Of a stretch of DNA of 64,000 bases, positions 19,542 to 30,452 are shown one piece after another (the first letter of the stretch is position 1; each line of letters starts with the position of its first letter). The notes beneath the pieces were generated by a model, which did not search any database, had not been told where the DNA came from, and saw only the letters and a program-made list of their open reading frames with translations. The stretch comes from Nocardioides sp. R-C-SC26. Lineage in GTDB: Bacteria; Actinomycetota; Actinomycetes; Propionibacteriales; Nocardioidaceae. The translations under genes and the position numbers were made by a program. The stretch covers positions 153,001 to 217,000 of the forward strand of contig NZ_JAHRHK010000004.1 of the NCBI RefSeq assembly GCF_021246465.1. The letters run 5' to 3'.

Positions 19542-20309
19542 ATGACGTCCTTGCACCACCCCACTCGCACCACTTCGGACCCGACCCGGCTCGCGGCTGC
19601 GGCCCGCAGCATCCTGGCCTGCCCGGCCGGGGTGAACCTGGTGGTCGAGGGCGTGGACGACGTGCTCGCCGACGCCGACGATCTGGGCATGCAGGACCTC
19701 GGCGGGGTGCCGGTGTTCTCGTGTGCCCCCGGCACGGCGCTGGGCCGTGCCGCAGCCGACCGGCGCCGAGCCCTCCTCGTGCTGGAGAGCGGGCTCGGCC
19801 CGGTCGGCTCCTCTGATCGTGGTGCCACCCTCAGCCTCGGCGGGTTCCTGGTGCATCGCGGCGATGACCGATGCGACTGCTGCGAGGACGTGCGCGAGCG
19901 TGTCGAGCTCGAGGTCGACATGGTCATGCTCACCAGGACCGCCGAGCGCGACACCACGACGTCCTTCCTGCTCGACGTCGACGAGCGCGGGCTCGGCGTC
20001 CGAGTGTCGCTGGACGAGTTCGCCTCCCCCGCCCACGCGCTCAACCGCGGTTTCCTGCAGCGCTCCACCGAGCACGCGAACTCCTGCCATCAGGACGAGT
20101 TGCGGCGCGCCGTCTCGACCATCACGGGCACCCGGCTGGCCGAGGTCATCGGCGTCTCGCTCCGAGACCTCAACCCGCGCTCGGTGCAGATCCAGTGGGT
20201 CGACACCAGCGGTGCGCACGCCACCTCGCTCGACTTCGCTCACACCGCGCGCTCGACGGACGAGCTCGGCGACCTGCTGCGCGAGCGCTTGCACGCCGGT
20301 CTCTGCTGA
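19542..20309 (+). CDS. DUF2470 / HugZ-like haem-iron utilisation protein
   Basis: A 255-residue protein. The N-terminal half resembles the pyridoxamine-phosphate-oxidase-like split barrel. The C-terminal half (STEHANSCHQDELRRAVSTIT, then VIGVSLRDLNPRSVQIQWVDTSG) resembles DUF2470, the domain pair found in haem-degrading HugZ relatives. A CDCCED cysteine cluster near residue 110 is notable and could bind metal. The iron box at 19501 just upstream means expression should rise in iron limitation, which supports an iron-acquisition role. A GGAGGAG ribosome site precedes the ATG. The enzymatic role is not proven from sequence. Confidence 0.68.
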   Translation: MTSLHHPTRTTSDPTRLAAAARSILACPAGVNLVVEGVDDVLADADDLGMQDLGGVPVFSCAPGTALGRAAADRRRALLVLESGLGPVGSSDRGATLSLGGFLVHRGDDRCDCCEDVRERVELEVDMVMLTRTAERDTTTSFLLDVDERGLGVRVSLDEFASPAHALNRGFLQRSTEHANSCHQDELRRAVSTITGTRLAEVIGVSLRDLNPRSVQIQWVDTSGAHATSLDFAHTARSTDELGDLLRERLHAGLC

Positions 20310-20367
20310 CTCGGCTCACCTCTCCCCGAGCGATGGCGGGGTGACAGCACACCACTAGGGTGCGCGA

Positions 20368-21228
20368 ATGCCGTTCGTCGAGGTCGCCGACCGGGTCTTC
20401 GCGGCCCGTTACCCGTGGTTCGACGTCAACGTGGGCGTGGTGGCCGGGTCGCGCGGGCTCGTGCTGATCGACACCCACGCCTCGGCGGAGGCTGCCCGCA
20501 CCGTGCTCGACGACGTGCGCGCACTCGGGCTCGGCGCGGTCGTCGAGGTCGTCAACACCCACGCTCACCTCGATCACTGCCTCGGCAACGCCACGATGCG
20601 CGAGGAGTTCGGCCCCGTGCCCATCCGGGCGCACGAGGCTGCGGCTGCAGCGATCGCAGAGATGGATCCGGCGTCGCTCGATCCCGGAGAGACCGACCAT
20701 GGTCGCGCGCATCCACGCTGGCCCGAGGTCGCCCGCAGCACGGTGACAGCGCCCGACACGACCTTCTCTTCGGCAGCGGTGATCGACCTGGACGACCGTC
20801 ACGTGGAGTTGGTCCATCCCGGCCGCGCCCACACCGACGGCGACGCCGTGGTGTTCGTGCCCGACGCCGACGTGATCTTCGCCGGGGATCTCGTCGAGGA
20901 GTCAGGGCCTCCCGACTTCGGACCGGACTCGCATCCGCTGGAATGGCCGCTCGCGCTCGACGTCGTGCTCGGTCTGACGACGTCGGCGACGACCGTGGTG
21001 CCTGGCCACGGCGCCGTGGTGGACACCGAGTTCATGCGCGACCAGCGTGCCGAGATCGGGGTGTTCGCCGAGATCGTGCGCGACCTGGCCGGCCGCGGCG
21101 TCCCGGTCGATGGCGCGCTCGCCACGCCCGGCGTCGAGTGGCCGTGGCCTGCGGATCACCTCCAGCACGCCGTGCGCCGCATCTACGAGACGTTGCCGCG
21201 GAGCCAGAAGCGGCTGCCTCTGCTCTGA
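20368..21228 (+). CDS. metallo-beta-lactamase fold hydrolase
   Basis: A 286-residue MBL-fold protein. The zinc motif THAHLDH is near residue 65, LVHPGRAHTDGDAVVFVPDADVIFAGDLVEE holds the third His and bridging Asp, and VVPGHGAVV supplies the last His. The N-terminal GLVLIDTHAS is the usual strand. Substrates in this superfamily range from thioesters to lactams, so only a generic hydrolase call is safe. It starts 58 bases after the DUF2470 gene on the same strand and may share its transcript, but the gap leaves room for its own promoter. Confidence 0.85.
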   Translation: MPFVEVADRVFAARYPWFDVNVGVVAGSRGLVLIDTHASAEAARTVLDDVRALGLGAVVEVVNTHAHLDHCLGNATMREEFGPVPIRAHEAAAAAIAEMDPASLDPGETDHGRAHPRWPEVARSTVTAPDTTFSSAAVIDLDDRHVELVHPGRAHTDGDAVVFVPDADVIFAGDLVEESGPPDFGPDSHPLEWPLALDVVLGLTTSATTVVPGHGAVVDTEFMRDQRAEIGVFAEIVRDLAGRGVPVDGALATPGVEWPWPADHLQHAVRRIYETLPRSQKRLPLL

Positions 21229-21233
21229 GTCAC

Positions 21234-21348
21234 ACCGGTGGTCGAGCCTGTCGAGCCCCCCCCCACCGGTGGTCGAGCTTGTCGAGACCCTCACCGCATC
21301 TCGACAAGCTCGATGACCGCACCACCGGTGGTCGAGCCTGTCGAGACC
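21234..21348. repeat. dispersed palindromic repeat cluster (copy 1)
   Basis: Three direct copies of ACCGGTGGTCGAGCNTGTCGAG (from 21234, 21265 and 21324) and one inverted copy (TCTCGACAAGCTCGATGACC, 21299) fill the space between convergent genes. A run of 9 C at 21256-21264 replaces the usual spacing in one copy. Confidence 0.85.
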
Positions 21349-21349
21349 C

Positions 21350-22183
21350 TCACCCGGTGGTGGTGACGAAGTCGATCAGCTCCTCGACACGGCCGAGCAG
21401 GGCCGGATCGCAATCGGCGAAGGAGTCCACCCGCGAGAGGATGTGCTTCCAGGCACGGGCGATGTCCGCCTGGGTCTCGTGCGGCCATCCGAGGGCCGCG
21501 CAGATGCCTCGCTTCCACTCGATGTCGCGCGGGATCTGCGGCCACTGCTCCAAGCCGAGCCGCTCGGGCTTCACGGCGGCCCAGATGTCGATGAACGGGT
21601 GCCCGACGACGAGGACGTCCGGGCCGACGACGCGATCGGCGATCCGCTTCTCCTTCGACCCCGGTACGAGGTGGTCGACGAGCACCCCGACGCGGCGTTG
21701 CGGACCGGGAGCGAACTCGGCGATCACCTCGGGCAGGTGGTCGACGCCCTCCAGCAGCTCGACGACGACCCCCTCGATGCGCAGGTCGTCACCCCACACC
21801 TTCTCGACCAGCTCGGCGTCGTGGCGGCCCTCGACGAAGATGCGCGAGGCTCGGGCGACCCGGGCCTTGGCATCGTGGACGGCGACCGAGCCGGACGCCG
21901 TCCGCGAGGGTTTGGCCGGCGCGCTCGTGCGTACCGGCCGGGTGAGGATGACCGGGCGGCCCTCCAGCAGGAAGCCCGCACCGAGCGGGAACGTACGCCG
22001 ACGACCGCGCCGGTCCTCCAGGGTGAGCGTGTGGAGGTCGCGATCGATCGCGACGATCTCACCGCACCAGTCCGTGCTCACCTCTTCCACGACGGCGCCG
22101 AGCTCTGCCGGCGTCTCGACGGCGCGCCCGCGTTTGGGTGCGCGCCAGTCGGTGTCGAGGACGTCCCTCCCGTAACGGTCCAC
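21350..22183 (-). CDS. DUF3097 family protein
   Basis: A 277-residue actinobacterial protein of unknown function. A short beta-rich N-terminus (WCGEIVAIDRDLHTLTLEDRRGRRRTFPLG) leads to a Toprim-like core: IFVEGRHDAELVEKVWGDDLR has the E-G-x-x-D pattern and VGVLVDHLVPGSKEKRIA the following D-x-D-like loop. Such a domain suggests nucleic-acid cleavage or ligation chemistry, but no function is established. It lies directly downstream of hemW, a conserved actinobacterial pairing. Confidence 0.8.
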   Translation of the reverse strand: MDRYGRDVLDTDWRAPKRGRAVETPAELGAVVEEVSTDWCGEIVAIDRDLHTLTLEDRRGRRRTFPLGAGFLLEGRPVILTRPVRTSAPAKPSRTASGSVAVHDAKARVARASRIFVEGRHDAELVEKVWGDDLRIEGVVVELLEGVDHLPEVIAEFAPGPQRRVGVLVDHLVPGSKEKRIADRVVGPDVLVVGHPFIDIWAAVKPERLGLEQWPQIPRDIEWKRGICAALGWPHETQADIARAWKHILSRVDSFADCDPALLGRVEELIDFVTTTG

Positions 22184-22254
22184 GCGCCGACCGTAGGGCC
22201 TGCACCCCGACGTACCCGGTCAGGCGCGCCGTCCGCCTGGCTGTGATGCGTACG

Positions 22255-23464
22255 TCAGACCAGCGCGCGCACGACGGCGTCGGCCAGCAGCCGGCCGCGC
22301 GTGGTGAGCACGAGCCGGTCGCGCTCGATCGCGACGAGGTCGTCGTCGACCAGCGACCCGACCGCGGCACTCCCCTCGTCGTCGAGGACGCCGAGCGGGA
22401 GGCCGTCACGCAACCGGATCTCGAGCAGCACCCGCTCGACGCGTCGGGTCTCGCCGTCGAGCATCTCGCGGGCGTGCACCGGCGCGTGCCCGGCGTCGAG
22501 GCGTTCGGTGTACGCGGCGGGGTGCTTGACGTTCCACCACCGGACTCCGCCGACGTGGGAGTGCGCTCCCGGCCCGACGCCCCACCAGTCGCCCCCGCGC
22601 CAGTAGGCCAGGTTGTGACGGCACCGGGCGCGATCGTCACGCGCCCAGTTCGACACCTCGTACCACTCCAGGCCCGCGGCTGCGAGCAGGTCGTCGGCGA
22701 GCAGGTACTTGTCGGCGTGGTCGTCGTCGTCCGGCGCCGCGATCTCCCCCCGGCGCACCTGCCGGGCGAGTGCGGTGCCGTCCTCCACGATCAGGGCGTA
22801 GGCCGAGACGTGGTCGGGCGCGCAGTCGAGTGCAGCGCGCAGGGAGCGCTCCCAGTCGGCGAGCGACTCTCCCGGCGTGCCGTAGATCAGGTCGAGACTC
22901 ACCTGGTCGAACCCGGCCTGACGCGCCCACTCGACGGCGCGCGGCACCCGTTCGGGGTCGTGGGTGCGGTCGAGCACGCGGAGCACGTGGCCGACGTCGG
23001 ACTGCATTCCCAGCGAGACGCGCGTGAACCCCGCCTCGCGGAGGGCGGCCAGCGACTCGCGGGTGACCGAGTCCGGGTTGGCCTCGGTGGTGACCTCCGC
23101 GTCATCGTCGAGCCCGAACCTCGGTACGGACGGCGCACAGGAGCGCCCCGAGGTCCGCCGACGGCAGCAACGTCGGCGTCCCGCCGCCGACGAAGACCGT
23201 GGACACCGGCAGCTCGACATCGCCGAGCACGCCGCGTGCCAGACGCACCTCGCGCGCTGCCGTGGCCGCGAAGCTCGCCCGCGAGACACCGGGGCCGAGC
23301 TCGTCGGCGGTGTAGGTGTTGAAGTCGCAGTAGCCGCACCGCACCGCGCAGAACGGCACGTGCAGGTAGAAGGAGAACGTCCGGTCGCCCACCTCGGCCA
23401 GCGCCTCCGCGGGCAACGACCCGTCCAGAGGTGCGGCGTCGCCGGGCGGGAACGTGGACGGCAC
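22255..23464 (-). pseudogene. hemW: radical SAM haem chaperone HemW, interrupted by a +1 frameshift
   Basis: The N-terminal part from GTG 23464 has FSFYLHVPFCAVRCGYCDFNTYT with the CxxxCxxC iron-sulfur motif, and VSTVFVGGGTPTLLPSADLGALL. It then hits a stop. The remainder continues one frame over with FGLDDDAEVTTEANPDSV, SLGMQSDVGHVLRVLDRTH, SLDLIYGTPGESLADW and HNLAYWRGGDWWGVGPGAHSH. Removing one C from the CC at 23119-23120 restores RTEFGLDDDAE and gives a 402-residue protein, the normal size. HemW is often misnamed oxygen-independent coproporphyrinogen oxidase. The single clean shift looks like a sequencing error. Confidence 0.9.
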
Positions 23465-23508
23465 CCGCTCATCCTCCCATCCGCCACCCGAACGCGGGCC
23501 GTCCCAGG

Positions 23509-24414
23509 TCAGACCGGCACGTTGAGCGTGAGGGTGTAGCCCTCCTCGACCGAGCCGGTCAGGTTGCCCATCTGGAGGGAGTAGCCGTCGCTGAAGATCC
23601 CGTCGGTGTCCAGGCTCACCCGTGAGAACGTCGTCTGTGAGCTCTCGTAGCCCTCGGCGGTGTCGTACACGGTGCTGCAGATGTCGGCGGGGAACGCGAT
23701 CTGGGAGGTCCGCAACTTGTTCGAGGCGCTCGTCGCGTCGTCGAGGGATCCGTAGACCTCGAAGTGCAGATGCGGCCAGCGGCCCTCGTAGCAGGCCGGG
23801 AAGATGCTCGTGAAGGTCAGTGAGCCGTCGTCGGCCGCTTCCTGGACGCCCCGCAGATAGTTCTCGTCCTCCGCGCCCGCGGAGTACAGCGAGTACAACC
23901 CGTCACGGTCGCACTGCCACAGGTAGACCGCGGCACCCGGGTAGGGGGTGATGCCGTCGGCGTTGTTGTCGAAGATCTTCAGCGCGATCGTCACCGGCAC
24001 ACCCGCTGCGACGCCGCTGGAGTCACCGAAGCTGGAGCGGATGTCGCTGCGGACGATGCCGGACTCGGTGAGGACGTTCACCCCGTTGGTGCCGTCCGCC
24101 GGGTAGGGGCCGTTGGTCTCCTCGGGGATGTCGCCCTCGTCGAGGCCGTCCTGGGAGGGCGACATCCCACCACCGCCCCCACCGCCCGGGCCACCGGCAG
24201 GCGGTGTGCCGCCAGGCCCGGTGTCGGACACCGCCGACGTCGTGTCGTCCGCGCGGCAGGCGACCAGGGCGGCTGCGCCGAGGCCCCCCATGAGCCCGAA
24301 GACCCCGCGCCGCCCCCAGGTCCGCCGGACCATGCCCTTGTCCTGCATCGCGGGCAGGTCGAAGCTCAGGCCCTCGCGGTGGTCGTCATGGTCGTGGATT
24401 CGCTCACTGGACAT
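23509..24414 (-). CDS. secreted intradiol ring-cleavage dioxygenase-like protein
   Basis: A 301-residue protein with a twin-arginine/lipoprotein-type leader (RRTWGRRGVFGLMGGLGAAALVAC, Cys near residue 53). A Gly/Pro-rich linker is followed by the intradiol dioxygenase domain: EETNGPYPADGTNG, AAVYLWQCDRDGLYSLYS and CYEGRWPHLHFEVYGS supply the Tyr and His-x-His ligands for non-haem Fe(III). Catechol-type ring cleavage outside the cytoplasm is implied; secreted homologues exist in actinobacteria and their substrates are mostly unknown. The start was chosen at the ATG before the acidic/His-rich pre-leader; MQDKGMVRRTW is a possible shorter start. Confidence 0.82.
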   Translation of the reverse strand: MSSERIHDHDDHREGLSFDLPAMQDKGMVRRTWGRRGVFGLMGGLGAAALVACRADDTTSAVSDTGPGGTPPAGGPGGGGGGGMSPSQDGLDEGDIPEETNGPYPADGTNGVNVLTESGIVRSDIRSSFGDSSGVAAGVPVTIALKIFDNNADGITPYPGAAVYLWQCDRDGLYSLYSAGAEDENYLRGVQEAADDGSLTFTSIFPACYEGRWPHLHFEVYGSLDDATSASNKLRTSQIAFPADICSTVYDTAEGYESSQTTFSRVSLDTDGIFSDGYSLQMGNLTGSVEEGYTLTLNVPV

Positions 24415-24480
24415 GACACCAGCGTGAGCCGGTGCTCTGTGCGGTTCCTGTGAGAGCGGTGTGACCGAACGGAGAGACCG

Positions 24481-26301
24481 TCAGGAGTAGAACGCGTCGA
24501 TCCGGCCCTTGTTGTTGGCCTCGACGACGTTGCGCTTCACCTTCATCGACGGCGTCAGCTCACCGGACTCGATCGTCAGGTCGGCGGGCAGGATCTCCCA
24601 CTTCTTGATGGTCTCCCAGCGGTTCAGGCGCCCGTTGAGCTCCTCGACGTACTCGCCGACCATCGCCTGCACCTTGGCCGAGGCCACGACGTCGGCATAG
24701 TCCGCGCCCGCCATGCCGTTCTCCTCGGCCCAGCCGGCCATCGCGTCGGGGTCGAGAGTGATCAGCGCCACCACGAAGTTGCGGTCGTTGCCGAAGACCA
24801 TGAACTGGCTCGCGTACGGGCACAGCGCCTTGAACTTGGCCTCGATCGAGGACGGGGCGATGTACTTGCCGCCGGAGGTCTTGAAGAGGTCCTTGATGCG
24901 GCCGGTGATCGTGAGGAAGCCGTCCGCGTCGAGCGAGCCCTTGTCGCCCGTGTGGAGCCAACCGTCGGCGTCGATCGCCTTGGCGGTCTCCTCCTCGTTG
25001 TTGTGGTAACCGGCCATGATGTGCGGGCCGCGCAGGAGGACCTCGTCGCCCTCGCCGATCTTCACCTCGGCTCCCGGGAACGCCTGGCCGACGGTGCCCA
25101 TCTTGTAGGCGTCGGGGTGGTTCACGGTCGCACCGGCGGCGTTCTCGGTCATGCCGTAGCCCTCGAGGATGAGGATGCCCGCGGCGTGGAACCACTCGGC
25201 GATCTCGGCGTTGAGCGCGGCGGAGCCGGAGATGAAGAACTTCACCCGGCCACCGAAGCGGTCGCGGACCTTGCTGAAGACCAGCTTGTCGAACAGGCCG
25301 TGCTGCAGACGCAGGGGCAGCGGCACCGACTTGCCCGCGGCCTTCAGCTTGTCCACCGCGATGCCGACCTTGAACGCCTGCAGGAAGAGCTTCTCCTTCA
25401 GCCCGCCCTCGGCCGCCTGCATCGTGACGATGCGCGCATGCGCCTTCTCGAAGATGCGCGGGGCGGCGCCCATGAACGTGGGCTTCACGATGCCCAGGTT
25501 GTCGACGATCTTCTCGACCCGGCCGTCGATCGCGGTCGCGAAGCCGCAGGCCAACTGCGTGGACAGCAGCACCTTCCCGAACGAGTGCGCCATCGGCAGC
25601 CAGAGGAACTGCAGATCGCTCTCGTCGAGGATGCCCTGGGACTTGATGGCCTCACCCTCGTAGACCCAGGCCTTGTGCAGCGTGCGCACGCCCTTGGGGC
25701 GCCCCGTGGTGCCGGAGGTGTAGATCAGGGTGGCGAGCTGGTCGCCGCTGATGGCCTCGGCAGTCGCACGGACGGCGTCGGGGTTGGAGGCCAGGTACTC
25801 GTCGCCGAGCGCGGCGAGCGCGTCGAGGTCGATGACCTTGTCGCCGTCGGCCGTGCCGTCGAAGGTCACGATCTTGGTGATGAGCGGGAGGTTGGCCTCC
25901 TGCTCGACGAGCTTGGCGATCTGCTCGTCGTCCTCGGCGAAGACGACACGGCACTCGGCATCGCCGAGGATGTAGCCGGTGTCGTCGGCGTTCGTCGTCG
26001 GGTAGACGGTGGTGGTCGCGCCACCAGCACACATCACGGCGAGGTCGGCGAGGATCCACTCGTAGCGCGTGCCCGAGGCGATGCCGACGCGCTGCTCGGA
26101 CTCGAGCCCGATCGCCAGCAGGCCTGCAGCCAGACGCTCGACGAGCTCGCCGGCCTGACTCCAGGTCATCGACTCCCAGGACTCACCACGCGGGAATCGG
26201 AACGCCTCACGCGGGCCCGACGTCGCCACCCGGTCGAGGAACTGCACTGCGCAGTTCTTCGGCATCCGGTCGATGAAGGTGGTGTCGTTGTTGACGGGCA
26301 T
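24481..26301 (-). CDS. long-chain acyl-CoA synthetase (FadD15-like)
   Basis: A 606-residue AMP-forming enzyme that activates fatty acids with ATP and CoA. The adenylate motif IYTSGTTGRPKG is near residue 190, GYGMTENAAGATVNHPD near 375, and the hinge/C-terminal region LHTGDKGSLDADGFLTITGRIKDLFKTSGGKYI near 460-490. The form resembles the actinobacterial FadD15/FACL group. Upstream (26302-26521) is a 220-base region with a near-perfect palindrome at 26393 that may bind a fatty-acid regulator. Confidence 0.93.
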   Translation of the reverse strand: MPVNNDTTFIDRMPKNCAVQFLDRVATSGPREAFRFPRGESWESMTWSQAGELVERLAAGLLAIGLESEQRVGIASGTRYEWILADLAVMCAGGATTTVYPTTNADDTGYILGDAECRVVFAEDDEQIAKLVEQEANLPLITKIVTFDGTADGDKVIDLDALAALGDEYLASNPDAVRATAEAISGDQLATLIYTSGTTGRPKGVRTLHKAWVYEGEAIKSQGILDESDLQFLWLPMAHSFGKVLLSTQLACGFATAIDGRVEKIVDNLGIVKPTFMGAAPRIFEKAHARIVTMQAAEGGLKEKLFLQAFKVGIAVDKLKAAGKSVPLPLRLQHGLFDKLVFSKVRDRFGGRVKFFISGSAALNAEIAEWFHAAGILILEGYGMTENAAGATVNHPDAYKMGTVGQAFPGAEVKIGEGDEVLLRGPHIMAGYHNNEEETAKAIDADGWLHTGDKGSLDADGFLTITGRIKDLFKTSGGKYIAPSSIEAKFKALCPYASQFMVFGNDRNFVVALITLDPDAMAGWAEENGMAGADYADVVASAKVQAMVGEYVEELNGRLNRWETIKKWEILPADLTIESGELTPSMKVKRNVVEANNKGRIDAFYS

Positions 26302-26392
26302 CGGGCTCCCTCGGCGTCTCTGGTCGTCTGGGTCGTCTGGGAAAAGTGCCGTGACTGCGGCGGTCCTGCTGCCCGTAACCTAGATCACTGCG

Positions 26393-26408
26393 ACTACTCG
26401 CGGGTAGT
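26393..26408. promoter_or_regulatory. candidate repressor operator upstream of fadD-like gene
   Basis: ACTACTCGCGGGTAGT is a 16-bp palindrome with one mismatch, centred about 100 bases upstream of the acyl-CoA synthetase start. The size and symmetry suit a TetR-family lipid regulator, but no regulator gene is adjacent. Confidence 0.45.
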
Positions 26409-26521
26409 GAGGCCTCCGCGGCGTGGACGTCACCCAGCGCCTCGACTCGCCGAGGCACGGAGGTCCGGCTGCACCCGGCATCTGCCGCACACGTCCGCGA
26501 GGTCGGCCGAACGCAGAGACT

Positions 26522-27409
26522 TCAGTCCTGGACAGCCTTCGCGATCGTCAGATGGCGGGTGATCCGGTCGTTGTCGGGGCTGCGCCCGTCGAGCTCCCAC
26601 ATCACGAGGTGGAGCATCCGGACCACCACCCAGTCCCGGGCGCGCTCCTCCTCCAGCCCGGCGGCGTCGAGGACGGCGTGGAAGCGGCGCCGCACTCCCC
26701 CGCGGACGTCGCCGGCGAGTTCGTCCCATCGGTTCCACAGCAGCGGCGCGATTTCGTAGTGCGGGTCGCCGCTCACCGGCTTCGGATCGATGGCGAGCCA
26801 GGCCGCGCGATCGGCGGCCAGCACGTTCTCGTAGTGCAGGTCGCCGTGGATCATCGTGCCGGTGCTGGCCTCGTCGGCGAGGAACGAACGGCCCAGCGAC
26901 ACGGCCTGTTCGACGAACCGGCGCGGCACCGGTGCGTCCCGCGGAAGGCTCGCGAGATCGTCGGTCCAACCCGCGACCGAGGTCGTGAGATCGCTCAGCT
27001 GCGGTGGCGCCGGGACGTGCAGACGGCCGTAGAGGCCACCCACGATCTCGCAGGCCTCCACGTCCCACGCCTCACTGAGGTCACGGGTCTGCAGACGCTC
27101 CAGGAGCAGTGCGCCGCGACCCGGATCCGCACGCACCAGTCGCACGGCGCCCCGCCCGTGCCAGTGCTGCAGCGCCAGGTGCTCGTGGGTGGCTTCGGCG
27201 TGCGGGAGTCCCAGCTTCAGTACGGCCGGGTCGCCGTCCGCCGTCCGCACCATCACGACGTTCGCGACGTGACCGTGACGCTGCTCGCCGTCCTCGACGA
27301 GCTCCCACTGCGCCATGACGTCGCGTGCGAGCCTGGGCAGCCCGGCGACCCAGGTCTGCCACGGGCCCTGCGGGTCGTGGCGGTCCAGCCGTGCAGGCGG
27401 GATCCGCAC
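26522..27409 (-). CDS. aminoglycoside/hydroxyurea phosphotransferase-like kinase
   Basis: A 295-residue kinase-fold protein. The catalytic loop HGDLHYENVLAADRAAWLAIDPKPVSGDPHYEIAPLLWNRWDEL (about 195-240) carries HxDxxxxN and the following Asp of the APH superfamily. The IDPKP...G-D form is characteristic of the APH(6)/hydroxyurea group related to streptomycin 6-kinases. The substrate is not readable and resistance should not be assumed. It starts 3 bases after lepA ends on the same strand, so it is probably co-transcribed. Confidence 0.8.
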   Translation of the reverse strand: MRIPPARLDRHDPQGPWQTWVAGLPRLARDVMAQWELVEDGEQRHGHVANVVMVRTADGDPAVLKLGLPHAEATHEHLALQHWHGRGAVRLVRADPGRGALLLERLQTRDLSEAWDVEACEIVGGLYGRLHVPAPPQLSDLTTSVAGWTDDLASLPRDAPVPRRFVEQAVSLGRSFLADEASTGTMIHGDLHYENVLAADRAAWLAIDPKPVSGDPHYEIAPLLWNRWDELAGDVRGGVRRRFHAVLDAAGLEEERARDWVVVRMLHLVMWELDGRSPDNDRITRHLTIAKAVQD

Positions 27410-27412
27410 CCG

Positions 27413-29293
<1,881 letters not shown>

Positions 29294-29367
29294 GGTGGCC
29301 GCATTCTCCCAAAGCCCGATCCCGTTGCGGAATCGCGGCGTGCACGTTCAGCGGCTACCCGGCTCTC

Positions 29368-29396
29368 GACGGTCGCAGAGCGACCTCCTCGACCAG
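29368..29396. repeat. partial copy of dispersed repeat
   Basis: GACGGTCGCAGAGCGACCT and the adjoining CCTCGACCA match the internal segment of the repeat clusters at 39642 and 40711. It lies between divergent lepA and the kinase-like gene. Confidence 0.7.
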
Positions 29397-29459
29397 CGGA
29401 ACGGCCAACACGCCCGGGCGGGCGTGGATGCCCCGCAGGCAGGCGTCCGGTGCGCCACG

Positions 29460-30425
29460 ATGACGCCTGTGTCTGGACCCGTCGGCCCCTATCCGGCACC
29501 GGTCGGCCGCACGGCCCGACGTCTGGCGTGGGAGCACCTGCCGCCGATGGTGCGTCGGGCGGTGGAGGCTCGCCTCGGCACCGCGGTGAGCACCGCCGCT
29601 TCCCGAGACTCCGGCTTCACCCCGGGTTTCGCCTCCGTGCTCGACGGCGTCGACGGATCGCGCCACTTCGTCAAGGCCGCATCGGCGACCGCGCAACCGA
29701 TGTTCGCGGCGTCCTACCGCGAGGAGATCCGCAAGCTCTCCCTCCTGCCCGACGGCGTGCCCGCCCCGCGGCTGCTGTGGTCGTTCGAGGAGTACGACTG
29801 GGTGGTGCTCAGCACCGAGTTCGTCGAGGGCGCCGCTCCGGAGCGCCCCTGGCGGACGGACCAGCTCGAGGCCTGCCTCGATGCGCTCGAGGAGACCGCG
29901 AGGTTGCTGACGCCGTGCCCCGACGGACTCGTCCTCGACCGCTTCGAGGACGAGTTGGCCGACTGGCCCCAGCTGTGGGACGCGGTCGGTCCGCGCTACG
30001 GGCTCCCCCACACGGCTGCGACGCGCGAACTCGCGGACCTGTTCGCGGGGCACTGCCACGGAGAGACGGTCGTGCACACCGATGTGCGCGACGACAATCT
30101 GCTGCTGCGTCCCGACGGCGCGGCACTGCTGTGCGACTGGAACTGGCCGAGCCGCGGCGCCGCCTGGCTGGACTCGTTCCTCGCGCTGATCGGACCGCGC
30201 GGGGACGGCCTGGACGTCGACGACGTGCTGGCGCGGCGTCCGGTCTTCGCGGAGGTTCCCGCGGAGGCGTTCGACTCGCTGCTGGCGCTGATCACCGGCT
30301 ACTTCCTGCACTCCGCCGCCCAGCCGGTGCCGGGGAACTCCCCCCACATCCGCGACCACCAGCGCTGGCAGGGCGAGGTGACGTGGCAGTGGCTCTGCGA
30401 ACGACGCGGTTGGCCCCCGGCCTAA
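29460..30425 (+). CDS. aminoglycoside phosphotransferase-family kinase-like protein
   Basis: A 321-residue APH-superfamily protein. VVHTDVRDDNLLLRPDGAALLCDWNWPSRGAAWLD (about 200-235) provides the catalytic H-x-D-x4-N and the metal-binding D of the DWNW motif. The N-terminal lobe has an ATP-binding pattern (FTPGFASVLDGVDGSRHFVKA). The substrate is unknown. It is a different subfamily from the kinase downstream of lepA. The ATG at 29460 fits the domain start; the frame is open upstream through antisense lepA. Confidence 0.78.
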   Translation: MTPVSGPVGPYPAPVGRTARRLAWEHLPPMVRRAVEARLGTAVSTAASRDSGFTPGFASVLDGVDGSRHFVKAASATAQPMFAASYREEIRKLSLLPDGVPAPRLLWSFEEYDWVVLSTEFVEGAAPERPWRTDQLEACLDALEETARLLTPCPDGLVLDRFEDELADWPQLWDAVGPRYGLPHTAATRELADLFAGHCHGETVVHTDVRDDNLLLRPDGAALLCDWNWPSRGAAWLDSFLALIGPRGDGLDVDDVLARRPVFAEVPAEAFDSLLALITGYFLHSAAQPVPGNSPHIRDHQRWQGEVTWQWLCERRGWPPA

Positions 30426-30452
30426 CCCTGGGGAGGGGACTCCCGGCACTTC

